64,000 nt of DNA from the NCBI RefSeq assembly GCF_010731595.1, contig NZ_AP022582.1, forward strand, positions 186,001 to 250,000, in the 5' to 3' direction. How positions within the stretch are numbered: position 1 is the stretch's first letter; every line of letters starts with the position of its first letter. The stretch is from Mycobacterium seoulense. GTDB lineage: Bacteria; Actinomycetota; Actinomycetes; Mycobacteriales; Mycobacteriaceae. Under the pieces are notes generated by a model that saw only the letters and a program-made list of their open reading frames with translations, made no database searches and was not told where the DNA came from. Below are positions 53,273-63,141 of this stretch, in pieces. The position numbers were made by a program, and so were the translations under genes.

Positions 53273-54193
53273 ATGTACGACCAGGTCAACAGCAGCGCGA
53301 CGGATCCCGACGACATCGGGTATCGCATCGATCCCGTCTTGGCCCGGAGCTGGCTATTGGTCAACGGCGCCCACGGCGACCGATTCCAGGCCGCGGTGCA
53401 CTCCCGCGCCGACATCGTCGTGCTCGACATCGAAGATGCCGTGGCCCCCAAAGACAAGCACACCGCCCGGGACAACGTGGTGAGTTGGCTGGGCTCCGGC
53501 AACACCGACTGGGTCCGCATCAACGGCTTTGGCACCCCGTGGTGGGCGGACGACCTCGCCGCCCTGGCGGGAACACCGGTCGGCGGGGTGATGCTAGCGA
53601 TGGTCGAATCGGTGGACCATGTCACCGAGACCGCCCAACGGCTGCCCAACGTGCCGATCGTGGCGCTGGTGGAAACGGCCCGCGGCCTGGAGCGCATCAC
53701 CGAAATCGCCGCGGCGAAGGGCACGTTCCGGCTGGCGTTCGGCATCGGCGACTTCCGCCGCGACACCGGTTTCGGAGACGACCCGAGCACGCTGGCCTAC
53801 GCCCGGTCGCGCTTCACGATCGCCGCGAAGGCGGCCAGCCTGCCCAGCGCGATCGACGGGCCGACGATCGGTTCGAACGCCCTGAAACTGATCGAGGCGA
53901 CGGCCGTCTCCGTGGAATTCGGGATGACGGGCAAGATCTGCCTGGCGCCGGACCAGTGCGCCGTGGTGAACGAGGGCCTCTCGCCATCGCAGGACGAAAT
54001 ATCTTGGGCGAAGGAATTTTTCGCCGAGTTCGAGCGCGACGGGGGAGAGATTCGCAACGGTTCGGACCTGCCGCGCATCGCCCGGGCCACCAAGATCCTC
54101 GAGCTGGCCCGCGCGTACGGCATCGAATCGTCGGACTTCGACGACGAAGAACGGGACCATTCGCCCGCGCCGTCGGACACCTATCACTACTGA
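53273..54193 (+). CDS. HpcH/HpaI-CitE-like CoA ester lyase
   Basis: This 306-residue TIM-barrel protein of the citrate-lyase beta/malyl-CoA lyase superfamily has [14 protein letters not shown] (metal-binding acids), [14 protein letters not shown] and [12 protein letters not shown]. Members cleave or form malyl-CoA, citramalyl-CoA or similar esters. There is no citrate lyase alpha or gamma gene here, so it is a stand-alone lyase. The ATG at 53273 begins an acidic leader of about 20 residues. It is followed closely by the thioredoxin-fold gene. Confidence 0.87.
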   Translation: MYDQVNSSATDPDDIGYRIDPVLARSWLLVNGAHGDRFQAAVHSRADIVVLDIEDAVAPKDKHTARDNVVSWLGSGNTDWVRINGFGTPWWADDLAALAGTPVGGVMLAMVESVDHVTETAQRLPNVPIVALVETARGLERITEIAAAKGTFRLAFGIGDFRRDTGFGDDPSTLAYARSRFTIAAKAASLPSAIDGPTIGSNALKLIEATAVSVEFGMTGKICLAPDQCAVVNEGLSPSQDEISWAKEFFAEFERDGGEIRNGSDLPRIARATKILELARAYGIESSDFDDEERDHSPAPSDTYHY

Positions 54194-54212
54194 GCGACAG
54201 AACGGGTCCACC

Positions 54213-54911
54213 ATGGGCATGGCAGTGGAGTTTCATTTCGACCCGATGTGCCCGTTCGCCTATCAGACCTCGTTGTGGATTCGCGACGTTCGCGAGCAGC
54301 TCGGCATCACCGTCGACTGGCGGTTCTTCAGCCTCGAAGAGATCAACCGGTCGGAGGGCCAGAAGCACCCGTGGGAACGGGAGTGGTCCTATGGCTGGTC
54401 GTTGATGCGGATCGGGGCGCTCCTGCGCCGAACGGACATGTCGCTTCTGGACCGGTGGTACGCCGCCGTCGGGCGCGAACTGCACACGCTGGGCGGCAAA
54501 CCCCACGACCCCGCCGTCGCCCGGCGCTTGCTGAGCGACATCGGCGTCGAGGCGTCGGTCTTCGACGCGGCCCTGGGCGACCCGACCACCCACGACGAGA
54601 TACTCCGCGACCATCAGCGGGTCGTCGATGCCGGCGGCTACGGGGTGCCGACCCTGTTTCTGTTGGGGCAGTGCCTGTTTGGGCCCGTCCTCGTGGACCC
54701 GCCGACCGGCCCCGAGGCCCTGACGCTGTGGAACGTCGTCACCGGCATGGCCGAATTGCCCCACGTGTACGAGCTGCAGCGGCCCAAATCCCCGGCCGAT
54801 GTCGAGCTCATCGGCCGAAGCCTGCGTCCCTACCTGGACGGGCGCGATTGGGTCAGCATCAATCGCGGTGAAGTCATCGACGTCGAGCGCCTCACCGGTC
54901 AGGGAACCTAG
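54213..54911 (+). CDS. DsbA-fold protein related to mycothiol-dependent nitroreductase Rv2466c
   Basis: This 232-residue DsbA/thioredoxin-like protein is close in pattern to M. tuberculosis Rv2466c, including [17 protein letters not shown] at the N-terminus and [20 protein letters not shown] near the C-terminus. Rv2466c has a CPWC active site; this protein reads C13-P-F-A16 and lacks the second cysteine. It may use a monothiol mechanism with mycothiol or be a non-redox isomerase-like member. Its stop shares CTAG with the convergent HNH gene. Confidence 0.82.
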   Translation: MGMAVEFHFDPMCPFAYQTSLWIRDVREQLGITVDWRFFSLEEINRSEGQKHPWEREWSYGWSLMRIGALLRRTDMSLLDRWYAAVGRELHTLGGKPHDPAVARRLLSDIGVEASVFDAALGDPTTHDEILRDHQRVVDAGGYGVPTLFLLGQCLFGPVLVDPPTGPEALTLWNVVTGMAELPHVYELQRPKSPADVELIGRSLRPYLDGRDWVSINRGEVIDVERLTGQGT

Positions 54912-56182
54912 GCCGCGTGTCGCGCGATCCAGACCCCGACCCGGGACTCCAGCTCGCTGACCGTGATCGCCGGCGCGCGCGGTGGTGCCATCGAGCGGTA
55001 GCTCTTGCCCGTGGGTGTTGTGAATAGCGCTGTATGGGTGTGGTTTTCGTCGACGGCCGTGGTTACCCGCCAGCCCGCGTTCTCCTTGACGTAGTTGCAG
55101 CTCTCGCACAGCCCCAAGCCGTTGTCCGCGGTGGTCGCGCCACCGGCGGCCCACGGTCGCGCGTGGTCGCGGTGCCGGACCGGTGCGTCGCAGTAGGGAG
55201 TGCGGCAGCGCTGATCGCGGAGCCCGATGAATGCGGCCAGGCCGCGTGGGAAGATGCGTGACCGCGACTCCGTGGCCACCAGCGCCCCCGACCGGGGGTG
55301 GGTATAAAGCCTGCGCAGGGTCGCGCGTGAACGTCGGTCGGTGACCGCGCCGCTGACCATCGCGCGCGCGACCGCGGCGGGGATGGGACCATAGCCGCCG
55401 ACGTCGGCCGGCGCGTCGCCACCGCCCAGCAGCGTCTCGTCGGACAGCACCAGGTTGACCGCGACCGGAGTGGGTACCGTGGCGCTGCGACCGCTGACCC
55501 TTTCGACCAGGGTGTCGGCCATCACCTGCCCGCGTGAGCGACCGTCTCCGCGGGTGTCCGCTTCACGGCGCAACGCCGCATACACCGAAACACCTTGCGC
55601 CACCGGCAATAACGCGGTGAGGTAAGTCATGGTGTCGGGTGCCGGCCGAATGGTCACCGTGCGGTCATTCTCGGCCTTGGCCGCCCGCTCTACGACGGCA
55701 TGCGGATCCAGTCGGTAGGCGATCGCTCTGGCGGCGGCCGCGATTCGCGCGTCGCCAACGCCGTTCAGGCCGGCCCGCTCTGCGCACAGCTCCGCGTCCA
55801 GCGCGCGTCGGTCCTCGACGTCCAGGCAGGCGCTCTCACGCACGATCAGCGTCGCCCGCCACTCCGACAGCACCCCGCACGTCAGTGCCGCCAGCGTGTG
55901 CGGCATCTCGTGTACCAACGCCTTCGCGAAGCCCAGGTGCCGCCCGCCCCGGGCGGGTGCGTCGCGCCGGGCCAGGGCGACCTCGTTGGCTACGCCCCGT
56001 CCCCGCCGCGCGACGGGCACCCCGGCGGCGGCTTCTTTGGCTCGGCGCGAAGCGTCCAGTGCGGCAGCGGCGCGAGCCTGCCCGGCCGCGGCCGCGGATT
56101 TGGCCGTCTCCAGCTCGGCGATGCGCTCGATCAGCGCCGATTCATCGGCATCCGGGCCGATCTCGGCCAACTCTTCGAACAT
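54908..56182 (-). CDS. DUF222/HNH endonuclease domain protein (13E12-type)
   Basis: This 424-residue protein has an N-terminal DUF222 helical region ([71 protein letters not shown]) and a C-terminal HNH domain ([44 protein letters not shown]) with paired C-x2-C zinc ligands. The 13E12 family is multicopy in mycobacteria; this copy appears intact and no flanking repeat was seen. The start at 56182 (MFEELAEIG) follows the family. Confidence 0.88.
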   Translation of the reverse strand: MFEELAEIGPDADESALIERIAELETAKSAAAAGQARAAAALDASRRAKEAAAGVPVARRGRGVANEVALARRDAPARGGRHLGFAKALVHEMPHTLAALTCGVLSEWRATLIVRESACLDVEDRRALDAELCAERAGLNGVGDARIAAAARAIAYRLDPHAVVERAAKAENDRTVTIRPAPDTMTYLTALLPVAQGVSVYAALRREADTRGDGRSRGQVMADTLVERVSGRSATVPTPVAVNLVLSDETLLGGGDAPADVGGYGPIPAAVARAMVSGAVTDRRSRATLRRLYTHPRSGALVATESRSRIFPRGLAAFIGLRDQRCRTPYCDAPVRHRDHARPWAAGGATTADNGLGLCESCNYVKENAGWRVTTAVDENHTHTALFTTPTGKSYRSMAPPRAPAITVSELESRVGVWIARHAA

Positions 56183-56230
56183 GTATTCGATGATAACGGC
56201 GGCCACCGACAGGGGCCTACGCTGGCGGCT

Positions 56231-56587
56231 GTGAGCGCCAAGAGCCGGATCCGGGTGGCGCGGGTGTACGACGACGTCACCCCGGACGAGGGCCGGCGTG
56301 TGCTGGTGGACCGCGTCTGGCCGCGGGGAATCCGCAAGGACGACCCGCGGGTGGGCACCTGGTGCAAGGAGGTCGCACCGTCGAAGGAACTTCGGGAGTG
56401 GTATCAGCACCGGTCCGAGCGGTTCGACGAATTCGCCAGGCGCTATGAGGCCGAGCTGCGCCACAGCGCGGCCCTGGACGAGTTGCGCGAACTGGCGGGG
56501 CGCGGTGTCGTCACCCTGGTCACCGCGACTCGCGACCTGGACATCAGCCAGGCGGCCGTCCTCGCGGAGCTGCTGAAAAGCCGCTGA
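56231..56587 (+). CDS. DUF488 family protein
   Basis: This 118-residue protein has the DUF488 pattern RVYDDVTPDEGRRVLVDRVWPRGIRKDD and WYQHRSERFDEFARRYEAEL. The family has no settled biochemical function. It starts at a GTG (56231) between the divergent HNH gene and the next LLM gene, 48 bases away from the HNH start. Confidence 0.82.
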   Translation: MSAKSRIRVARVYDDVTPDEGRRVLVDRVWPRGIRKDDPRVGTWCKEVAPSKELREWYQHRSERFDEFARRYEAELRHSAALDELRELAGRGVVTLVTATRDLDISQAAVLAELLKSR

Positions 56588-56607
56588 ACGCGTGAGACGA
56601 TCGTGCG

Positions 56608-57486
56608 ATGCGGCTGGGATTGCATGCGCTGGGCATCGGTGCCGGCGCCGATCGTGCGGTGATCGACGCCGTCGCGTCAACCGCTGACGAGTCCGGCTTC
56701 GCCACGCTGTGGGTGGGCGAACATGTGGTGATGGTCGACCGGCCCGCTTCGCGCTATCCCTACTCCGACGACGGTGTCATTGCCGTTGCAGCACAAGCTG
56801 ATTGGCTTGATCCGCTGATCGCCTTGAGCTTCGCCGCCGCCGCATCATCGCGGATCGGGCTGGCGACGGGCGTGCTCCTGCTGCCCGAACACAATCCGGT
56901 GGTGGTGGCCAAGCAGGCCGCCAGCCTGGACCGCCTCAGCGGTGGACGGCTGACCCTGGGGGTGGGCATCGGGTGGTCCAGGGAGGAATTCGCCGCGCTG
57001 TCAGTGCCCTTCGCCCGTCGCGGTGCGCGCACCGCCGAATACGCGCACGCGATGCGCACGTTGTGGCGTGACGACGTCGCCTCGTTCGACGGCGACTTCG
57101 TCCGCTTCGACTCGATTCGGGTCAATCCCAAGCCGGTGCGCGATCGTCGTATCCCCATCGTGCTTGGGGGCAATAGTGATTCGGCGCTGCGCCGGGTGGC
57201 GGCGTGGGGCGACGGCTGGTACGGGTTCAACCTCGACGGCGCCGAGGCCGTGCGCGACCGCGTCACCACGCTGGAGCGGCTATGCGCCGACTCGGGGCGT
57301 GATCGCGCGCAGTTGCGGCTGTCGGCCGCGCTGCGCGAGCCGGGCGTCGCCGACGTCGGCGCCCTCACGGAGCTGGGCCTCGACGAATTGGTTCTCGTCG
57401 AGGCGCCCCCTGCCGAACCCGGGGCGGCGGCAGACTGGGTCTCGGCGCTGGCCGAGCGGTGGATGGCGGCTGCGCACAGTGGGTGA
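56608..57486 (+). CDS. F420-dependent LLM-class oxidoreductase (TIGR03619-like)
   Basis: This 292-residue luciferase-like F420 enzyme has ESGFATLWVGEHVVMVD, LATGVLLLPEHNPVVVAKQAASLDRLSGGRLTLGVGIGWSREEF and PIVLGGNSDSALRRVA. The ATG at 56608 follows DUF488 by 20 bases. It overlaps the MbtK-like acyltransferase by 8 bases, so the pair is translated together; both may act on a siderophore or related lipid, but that is inference. Confidence 0.88.
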   Translation: MRLGLHALGIGAGADRAVIDAVASTADESGFATLWVGEHVVMVDRPASRYPYSDDGVIAVAAQADWLDPLIALSFAAAASSRIGLATGVLLLPEHNPVVVAKQAASLDRLSGGRLTLGVGIGWSREEFAALSVPFARRGARTAEYAHAMRTLWRDDVASFDGDFVRFDSIRVNPKPVRDRRIPIVLGGNSDSALRRVAAWGDGWYGFNLDGAEAVRDRVTTLERLCADSGRDRAQLRLSAALREPGVADVGALTELGLDELVLVEAPPAEPGAAADWVSALAERWMAAAHSG

Positions 57487-58096
57487 GGCCCAGCCCATAC
57501 TGCCGCGGGAGTTGACCGACATCCCCGAGGACGTCCGCGCTGTCCCGCCGCCGCCCATACCCGCGCTGCCCGAGCCGTACGGGCTGCGTCTCGCCGACCC
57601 GGACGCCGACGCGGACATGATCGCCGAGTGGATGAGGCGCCCGCACTTGGTGGAAGCGTGGGAGTCCGCCTGGCCGGTGGGGCGCTGGCGCCGGTACCTG
57701 AGGGCGCAACTCGAAGGCGGCTTCTCGAGGCCATTCATCGCAACGCTCTATGGAACAAACCGCGCGTACATCGAATTATACAGGGCGGCAAAGGATTCCA
57801 TCGCGCACCGCTATGACTACCATCCCCACGACCTTGGTCTGCACGTCGCGGTCGCCGATCTGGACTACATCAAGCGGGGACACGTTAGTTACCTGCTGCC
57901 GTATCTGGTTGGCAGCATCCTGGGCCTCGATCCGCTGTGTCGGCGCATCATGTTCGATCCCGACCACCGCAACGTCTTGGCGCGCACGTTCTGCGAGCGC
58001 GGCGGCTGCGCCTTCCTCGGCGAGCACGACATGTCGAACCGGCGGATGGCGTTGTATGCGCTGCCCCGCACGCCCGACGACATTCCCCGCGGTTGA
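57479..58096 (+). CDS. MbtK-like lysine N-acyltransferase (GNAT fold)
   Basis: This 205-residue acyltransferase is closely related to mycobactin acyltransferase MbtK (Rv1347c), which loads a fatty acyl chain onto the hydroxylysine of mycobactin. Shared landmarks are PYGLRLADPDADADMIAEWMRRPHLVEAWE, the catalytic-histidine region HDLGLHVAVADLDYI and RIMFDPDHRN, then NRRMALYALP. It starts at a GTG overlapping the upstream F420 enzyme. Whether it is the only MbtK or a second copy cannot be told from this window. Confidence 0.85.
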   Translation: MGEAQPILPRELTDIPEDVRAVPPPPIPALPEPYGLRLADPDADADMIAEWMRRPHLVEAWESAWPVGRWRRYLRAQLEGGFSRPFIATLYGTNRAYIELYRAAKDSIAHRYDYHPHDLGLHVAVADLDYIKRGHVSYLLPYLVGSILGLDPLCRRIMFDPDHRNVLARTFCERGGCAFLGEHDMSNRRMALYALPRTPDDIPRG

Positions 58097-58097
58097 C

Positions 58098-58481
58098 TCA
58101 GAGCCGCTCGGCGAACCGCTGCGCGAGGAACGCCGCCGCTTCACCCAGTGCGACGCTGACGACGATGTTGGCGAACGCCGCGCGCACCTGTCGCTCCTCG
58201 CCGAGCCGCTGAGTTTCCAGCATCCAGGTGGAGAACGTGGTGTAGGCGCCGACGAACGCGGTGCCGGCCAAGAGGGCCGCCTCCTTGCTCAGCACCAGGC
58301 CCCCCAGGAAGCCCAGCAGCGCGGCGCCGCTGACGTTCACGACCAACGTGCCGAGCGGAAACGACCGGGCGGCCCGGCGGGCCACCGCGCGGTCGACCAC
58401 GAAGCGCAGCACCGACCCGAGGCCGCCGAGGATCCCGACGCCGCCCCAGACAAGGGCCGTGGTGACGATGGAAGCCGTCAT
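58098..58481 (-). CDS. crcB2: fluoride ion exporter CrcB (second subunit)
   Basis: This 127-residue Fluc-type fluoride channel subunit has four helices. The pore motif [13 protein letters not shown] and the N-terminal [13 protein letters not shown] are typical. It overlaps crcB1 (ATGA), and the pair should form a heterodimeric channel, as with Rv3069/Rv3070 of M. tuberculosis. Confidence 0.93.
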   Translation of the reverse strand: MTASIVTTALVWGGVGILGGLGSVLRFVVDRAVARRAARSFPLGTLVVNVSGAALLGFLGGLVLSKEAALLAGTAFVGAYTTFSTWMLETQRLGEERQVRAAFANIVVSVALGEAAAFLAQRFAERL

Positions 58482-58873
58482 CCGCGCACCCTGACCCGGC
58501 GGACCATCTTGGTGGACAGGTGCACCGCCAGCAGGCCGACCACAATGCTGACGACGGTGTAGCTCGTAGCCATGACCCAATGGCCATGCTCGATCATCTT
58601 CAGCGTCTCGACCTGCATCGTCGAGAAGGTGGTCAATCCACCACACAATCCGGTGCCCAGCAGAGGGCGCCGGTAACTCGACAGCGGCAGGCGCTCCAAC
58701 AGCCGGGTGGTGAAATAACCCACCAGGAAAGCGCCGACGACGTTGACGATGAACGTCGGCCAGGGCCAGTGATGCGGGTCGCGCACAATAGCGGTGTCCA
58801 GCGCCGCGCGGCTCAGTGCTCCGAGCGCCCCGCCCACAAAGATCGCCCCCAGCTCCCGATAGTCGTGTGCCAC
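58478..58873 (-). CDS. crcB1: fluoride ion exporter CrcB (first subunit)
   Basis: This 131-residue Fluc subunit has [16 protein letters not shown] near the start and [17 protein letters not shown] in helix three. I use a GTG at 58873 (reading VAHDYRELG). It is the upstream gene of the crcB pair and is divergent from pgm. No fluoride riboswitch-like leader was found in the 138 bases upstream. Confidence 0.92.
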   Translation of the reverse strand: MAHDYRELGAIFVGGALGALSRAALDTAIVRDPHHWPWPTFIVNVVGAFLVGYFTTRLLERLPLSSYRRPLLGTGLCGGLTTFSTMQVETLKMIEHGHWVMATSYTVVSIVVGLLAVHLSTKMVRRVRVRG

Positions 58874-59011
58874 GCGTGATCCCTTCGGTGTGCGCCCGGT
58901 CGCTAGCAGCCTAGGGGGAGACTGACCAGTGGGTGAACCGGGGAAGTAGCTGAGAAGTCGGGAACGTACCTGGGGGGTCGGAACGGTTGTCTCCGGGCAG
59001 AATTGATAACC

Positions 59012-60649
59012 ATGGCCCACCCTCGCGCCGGTCAGCCGGCACAGCCTCAAGACCTTGTCGACCTGCCGCACCTGGTGACGGCCTACTACTCGGTTCAGCC
59101 CGATCCCGACGACGTCGCCCAGCAGGTGGTGTTCGGCACGTCGGGCCATCGCGGGTCGGCGCTGAGCGGGGCGTTCAACGAGGCCCACATCCTGGCCATC
59201 ACCCAGGCCATCGTCGAATACCGCGCGGCCCAGGGCACCACCGGGCCGTTGTTCATCGGCCGTGACACGCACGGCCTTTCCGAGCCGGCGTGGGTGTCGG
59301 CGCTGGAGGTGCTGGCCGCCAATAATGTGGAGGTCGTCGTCGACTCCCGCGACCGCTACACCCCGACACCGGCGGTCAGCCACGCCATCCTCGGCTACAA
59401 CCGCGGCCGTACCGAGGCGCCGGCCGACGGGATCGTGGTCACGCCGTCGCACAACCCGCCACCCGACGGCGGCTTCAAGTACAACCCGCCCAACGGTGGG
59501 CCGGCGGACACCGACGCGACCAATGCAATCGCCAAGCGCGCCAACGAGATTCTGCGCGACGGCACCGGCGTGAAGCGGGTGCCGCTGGCCCGGGCGCTGC
59601 AGACCGTCCAGCGCCACGACTACCTGACCAACTACGTCGACGACCTGCCCAACGTGGTCGACATCGACGCGATCCGCGCGGCCGGGGTGCGCATCGGCGC
59701 CGACCCGCTGGGCGGCGCGAGCGTGGACTACTGGGGCGAGATCGCCCAGCGGCACCGTCTCGACCTGACCGTGGTCAACCCGCTGGTCGACGCGACCTGG
59801 CGGTTCATGACGCTCGACCACGACGGCAAGATCCGGATGGACTGCAGCTCGCCCGATGCGATGGCTGGGCTCATTTCGCTGATCGCCACCTGCGACCGCT
59901 ACCAGATCGCCACCGGCAACGACGCGGACTCCGATCGCCACGGCATCGTGACGCCAGACGGGGGCCTGCTCAACCCCAACCACTATCTGGCGGTGGCCAT
60001 CGACTACCTCTACACGCACCGGCCGTCCTGGCCGGACGGCATCGCCGTCGGCAAGACCGCGGTGAGTTCGTCGATCATCGACCGCGTGGTCGCCGGCCTC
60101 GGCCGCAAGCTCGTCGAGGTGCCGGTCGGGTTCAAGTGGTTCGTCGACGGCCTGATCGGCGGCACCATCGGCTTCGGCGGCGAGGAGTCGGCGGGGGCGT
60201 CGTTCCTGCGGCGCGACGGCTCGGTGTGGACGACGGACAAGGACGGCATCATCCTGGCGCTGCTGGCCTCGGAGATCCTGGCCGTCACGGGTTTGAGCCC
60301 ATCCCAGCGTTACCGGGAGCTGACCGCCGAATACGGCACGCCGTTCTACGCTCGCGTCGACGCGCCCGCCGACCGCGAGCAAAAGGCCCGGCTGGCCAAG
60401 CTGTCGGCCGAGCAGGTCACGGCCACGGAGCTGGCCGGCGAGCCGATCACCGCGAAACTCACCGCCGCGCCCGGCAACGGCGCGGCGCTGGGCGGATTGA
60501 AGGTGACGACGGCGAACGCATGGTTTGCCGCGCGCCCCTCGGGCACCGAGGACGTGTACAAAATCTACGCTGAGTCCTTCAATGGCCCAGAGCATTTGGC
60601 GGAGGTGCAGGAAGCCGCCCGCGAGGTGGTTAATAAAGTCATTGGGTGA
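59012..60649 (+). CDS. pgm: phosphoglucomutase (alpha-D-glucose phosphate-specific)
   Basis: This 545-residue phosphohexomutase interconverts glucose-1-phosphate and glucose-6-phosphate for glycogen, trehalose and cell-wall sugars. The active-site serine loop [17 protein letters not shown], the metal loop [11 protein letters not shown] and the sugar-binding [12 protein letters not shown] are present, as is the C-terminal phosphate-binding [10 protein letters not shown]. It corresponds to M. tuberculosis PgmA (Rv3068c) next to crcB. A TTG nine bases upstream is a less likely start. Confidence 0.97.
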   Translation: MAHPRAGQPAQPQDLVDLPHLVTAYYSVQPDPDDVAQQVVFGTSGHRGSALSGAFNEAHILAITQAIVEYRAAQGTTGPLFIGRDTHGLSEPAWVSALEVLAANNVEVVVDSRDRYTPTPAVSHAILGYNRGRTEAPADGIVVTPSHNPPPDGGFKYNPPNGGPADTDATNAIAKRANEILRDGTGVKRVPLARALQTVQRHDYLTNYVDDLPNVVDIDAIRAAGVRIGADPLGGASVDYWGEIAQRHRLDLTVVNPLVDATWRFMTLDHDGKIRMDCSSPDAMAGLISLIATCDRYQIATGNDADSDRHGIVTPDGGLLNPNHYLAVAIDYLYTHRPSWPDGIAVGKTAVSSSIIDRVVAGLGRKLVEVPVGFKWFVDGLIGGTIGFGGEESAGASFLRRDGSVWTTDKDGIILALLASEILAVTGLSPSQRYRELTAEYGTPFYARVDAPADREQKARLAKLSAEQVTATELAGEPITAKLTAAPGNGAALGGLKVTTANAWFAARPSGTEDVYKIYAESFNGPEHLAEVQEAAREVVNKVIG

Positions 60650-61911
60650 CCCTTTCCCTCAGGCTTACCCGTTCGGGAGAACGTGGTTCCCGTTCCCCGC
60701 GGCTGCCGCGCGAAGTCTGGATCTTGAGCTGGGCGAATGTCATGGTCGCGCTTGGGTACGGCGTCATTTCACCGGCGATGCCCGCTTTTGCCCATACGTT
60801 CGGGGTCAGCATCAAGGCGGTGACTTTCTTGGTCACCGTCTTTTCGTTGAGCCGGCTGTGTTTCGCTCCGGTCAGTGGTGTGCTGGTGCAGCGGTTGGGG
60901 GAGCGGCGGATTTACATCGGTGGTTTGCTGATCGTCGCGTTGTCCACGATCGCATGTGCTTATTCGCAGGCGTACTGGCAATTGCTGACATTCCGCGCCA
61001 TCAGCGGCATCGGTTCGACGATGTTCTACGTCTCGGCGTTGGGGCTGATGATCCATATCAGCCCGCCCGACGCCCGCGGCCGGATCGCGGGGGTGTTCAC
61101 GACCTCGTTCATGGTCGGCGCGGTGGGCGGGCCGGCGATCGGCGGCCTGACAGCGGGATGGGGGCTGACCGCGCCGTTCATCGTGTACGGCATCGCAATG
61201 CTGGGCGTGGCGGTGGCGCTGTTCTACGGCCTGCGGCATTCGGAGCTGGCCGCGCCCCCGACCCCGACCCGATCAACGGTGACGATGCGCCAAGCGCTGC
61301 GTGTCCGCGCGTACTGGGCGGTGCTGCTGTCCAATTTCGCGACCGGCTGGGCAGCGTTCGGCCTACGCGTCGCGCTGGTGCCGCTGTTCCTGTCCGACGT
61401 CATGGGCGACAGCGTCGGCGTCATCGGGGTCGCCCTTGCGGCGTTCGCGGCCGGTAACGCCCTGGCGGTCATCCCCAGCGGCTACCTGTCCGACCGGATG
61501 GGGCGACGCACGTTGTTGATCATCGGCCTGGCGACGTCCGGCGTGGCGACCGCCGCGTTGGGAGTCGTGTCGTCGTTGCCGGCGTTCATGGTCGCGGCGG
61601 CCGTATCCGGTGCGACGACGGGCATCTTCATGTCACCGATGCAGGCCGCGGTGGCGGACATCCTCGGCAGCGAGGCGCGCGCGGGTCTTCCGGTGGCGGC
61701 GGTGCAGATGCTGTCGGACCTGGGTGCCATCGTCGGCTCCATGACGGTCGGTTGGGTCGCGGAGAAGCTGAGCTTCGGGTGGGGATTCACCATCAGCGGC
61801 ATCGTCTTGCTGATCGCCGCGGTCGGTTGGGTGCCCGCCGCGGAGACTCGGACACTGATCCATCCGGAGCACGGTTTGGCCGAGGCCCCGGCGGACGGTG
61901 AGGCAGCCTGA
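60646..61911 (+). CDS. MFS transporter
   Basis: This 421-residue major facilitator has 12 helices. Typical loop motifs are [16 protein letters not shown] after helix 2 and [14 protein letters not shown] after helix 8, with [16 protein letters not shown] in helix 5 (antiporter motif C-like). The GTG at 60646 overlaps the pgm stop (GTGA), so it is co-translated with pgm. A drug/H+ antiporter class is most similar; the substrate is not known. Confidence 0.9.
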   Translation: MTLSLRLTRSGERGSRSPRLPREVWILSWANVMVALGYGVISPAMPAFAHTFGVSIKAVTFLVTVFSLSRLCFAPVSGVLVQRLGERRIYIGGLLIVALSTIACAYSQAYWQLLTFRAISGIGSTMFYVSALGLMIHISPPDARGRIAGVFTTSFMVGAVGGPAIGGLTAGWGLTAPFIVYGIAMLGVAVALFYGLRHSELAAPPTPTRSTVTMRQALRVRAYWAVLLSNFATGWAAFGLRVALVPLFLSDVMGDSVGVIGVALAAFAAGNALAVIPSGYLSDRMGRRTLLIIGLATSGVATAALGVVSSLPAFMVAAAVSGATTGIFMSPMQAAVADILGSEARAGLPVAAVQMLSDLGAIVGSMTVGWVAEKLSFGWGFTISGIVLLIAAVGWVPAAETRTLIHPEHGLAEAPADGEAA

Positions 61912-61964
61912 GCAGCAACTTTGAAGGACGGTTGCCGGTGGTGTAGCTTCGATGGGCACGACTT

Positions 61965-62040
61965 GGGGCTATGGCGCAGCTGGTAGCGCACCACACTGGC
62001 AGTGTGGGGGTCAGGGGTTCGAGTCCCCTTAGCTCCACCA
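61965..62040 (+). tRNA. tRNA-Ala (anticodon GGC)
   Basis: This 76-base tRNA gene has acceptor arms GGGGCTA and TAGCTCC (one G-T pair), an anticodon loop CTGGCAG with GGC at its centre in a CCACA/TGTGG stem, the T loop GTTCGAG, and an encoded 3' CCA. GGC reads the alanine codon GCC, abundant in this high-GC genome. Confidence 0.97.
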
Positions 62041-62043
62041 GTT

Positions 62044-62340
62044 TCATCCCGCCTTTCTCCATGCCGTGCAGCCGTGGATGATGAACTTCGCCACCGCGGG
62101 GGCCGTGACCGTTGCCGCGACGGTATTCCCGCTGTCGGAAACGATCAATTTCCCGTCGCTCGTCCACGTGGTGTAGGTGCAGCAGGCCGCGGAATAGTCG
62201 CCGGGTTCGGCATGGGCGACGTAGGTGCCGTAGGGGAGCTGGGCGGGCACCGCGTAGGAGCCAGGCCCGTAGCCACCGTCCGCATGCGCCGGAGGGCACG
62301 CAAGGCACCCGACGATCAGCGCTGACATCGAGCTCACCAC
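62044..62340 (-). CDS. small secreted protein of unknown function
   Basis: This 98-residue exported protein has a signal peptide (SSMSALIVGCLACPPAHA, cleavage after AHA) and a mature part beginning DGGYGPGSYAVPAQLPYGTYVAH, with three cysteines (paired AACCTY and HGC). It starts at a GTG at 62340. Its 3' end comes within four bases of the tRNA end on the other strand. Confidence 0.7.
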   Translation of the reverse strand: MVSSMSALIVGCLACPPAHADGGYGPGSYAVPAQLPYGTYVAHAEPGDYSAACCTYTTWTSDGKLIVSDSGNTVAATVTAPAVAKFIIHGCTAWRKAG

Positions 62341-62521
62341 CCGGCCAAGGCCAGTCGCATAGTTGTTCGCTCGATCGCATTGGGACTCAAACGTTAAGTC
62401 CAGGCAACGACTTGGTGGAGACTGTGCCTCAACCGTGAGCCGGCCTGGTTGCCGATTAGGTTTTCGCCCCGATGCGCATTAATCTTGCCCGCGGTTCGAT
62501 CGCGACTCTCCGAAAGCAGCC

Positions 62522-62800
62522 ATGCCCACTCAGCCCAGCCTGCTGCGCCGCCAATCGCTGCGCAGTTCCCGCGCGTCGCGGGTGGTTCCTCGTGTGAAGT
62601 GCCCGATGGTCGGCCAGTGCTTCGATATCGAAGTCACTCGCGACGCCGACGGGTTTATGATCCGGATTCCCGAGATCGGCAGAGTAGCCCGCACCATTCA
62701 CCGGGGCGCGGTGGAGCTCGCGGCGCGCAAGTGCGTCGCCACCTGGACCGGCATCCCCATCGGCTATGTCGCCGTTCATGTCGTGAGCGAGATCGGTTAG
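62522..62800 (+). CDS. hypothetical protein, HicB-like fold possible
   Basis: This 92-residue protein has a basic N-terminal stretch (LLRRQSLRSSRASRVVPRVK) and a compact alpha/beta segment FDIEVTRDADGFMIRIPEIGRVARTIHRGAVELAARKC that recalls the partial RNase-H fold of HicB antitoxins. No HicA toxin gene is adjacent, so a toxin-antitoxin role is not supported. Codon use looks native. Confidence 0.55.
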   Translation: MPTQPSLLRRQSLRSSRASRVVPRVKCPMVGQCFDIEVTRDADGFMIRIPEIGRVARTIHRGAVELAARKCVATWTGIPIGYVAVHVVSEIG

Positions 62801-62884
62801 CGGACCACCCGTCGGCGGCCGTATTGGCCAAGGTGTGTCTCGTGCGTGACCTCGCCGCGACGCTGAGGCGACACGCTCATCACC

Positions 62885-63130
62885 ATGACGGTGGTTGCCG
62901 GAATCGTGGCCCTCGCACTGGCGACATGCGTCGGCTACTACTTCGGCCGGCGCGCGGGTTCGGTGACGCCGACCTGGAAGAGGCGAACCAGTCGGGTCGC
63001 CCTCGGGAGGATGGCGATCAGCCTGCTCGTGTTGCTGACCGCGCGCCGTGCGATGACCCTGTGGGGGCCGAGATGCGTTGCTCCCCTTGGGCTGCTGCGC
63101 GGTAGCGTTGCGCGGATGCGTTCCTACTGA
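62885..63130 (+). CDS. small membrane protein of unknown function
   Basis: This 81-residue protein has an N-terminal helix (VVAGIVALALATCVGYYFG), a basic region and a second weak hydrophobic stretch (RMAISLLVLLTA). No family was recognised. It ends 11 bases before the SDR start. Confidence 0.5.
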   Translation: MTVVAGIVALALATCVGYYFGRRAGSVTPTWKRRTSRVALGRMAISLLVLLTARRAMTLWGPRCVAPLGLLRGSVARMRSY

Positions 63131-63141
63131 CGAGGACGGTT

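Noticed and set aside
52693..54405. 570-codon plus-strand frame across three genes
   Set aside because: Its composition is an Arg/Pro/Gly-rich shadow of the ferritin-like, CitE-like and thioredoxin-fold genes in another frame.
54908..56182. Active homing or mobile element around the HNH gene
   Set aside because: No flanking direct or inverted repeats and no target duplication were visible; 13E12 proteins are stable residents in mycobacteria.
58874..59011. Fluoride riboswitch before crcB1
   Set aside because: No conserved fluoride riboswitch core or pseudoknot pattern was found in the divergent region.
58478..60595. 705-codon open frame on the minus strand opposite pgm
   Set aside because: Most of it is the antisense of pgm; only its 3' end is a real gene, crcB1, starting at 58873.
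62522..62800. HicAB toxin-antitoxin system
   Set aside because: Only a weak HicB-like pattern exists and no HicA-sized partner adjoins it.
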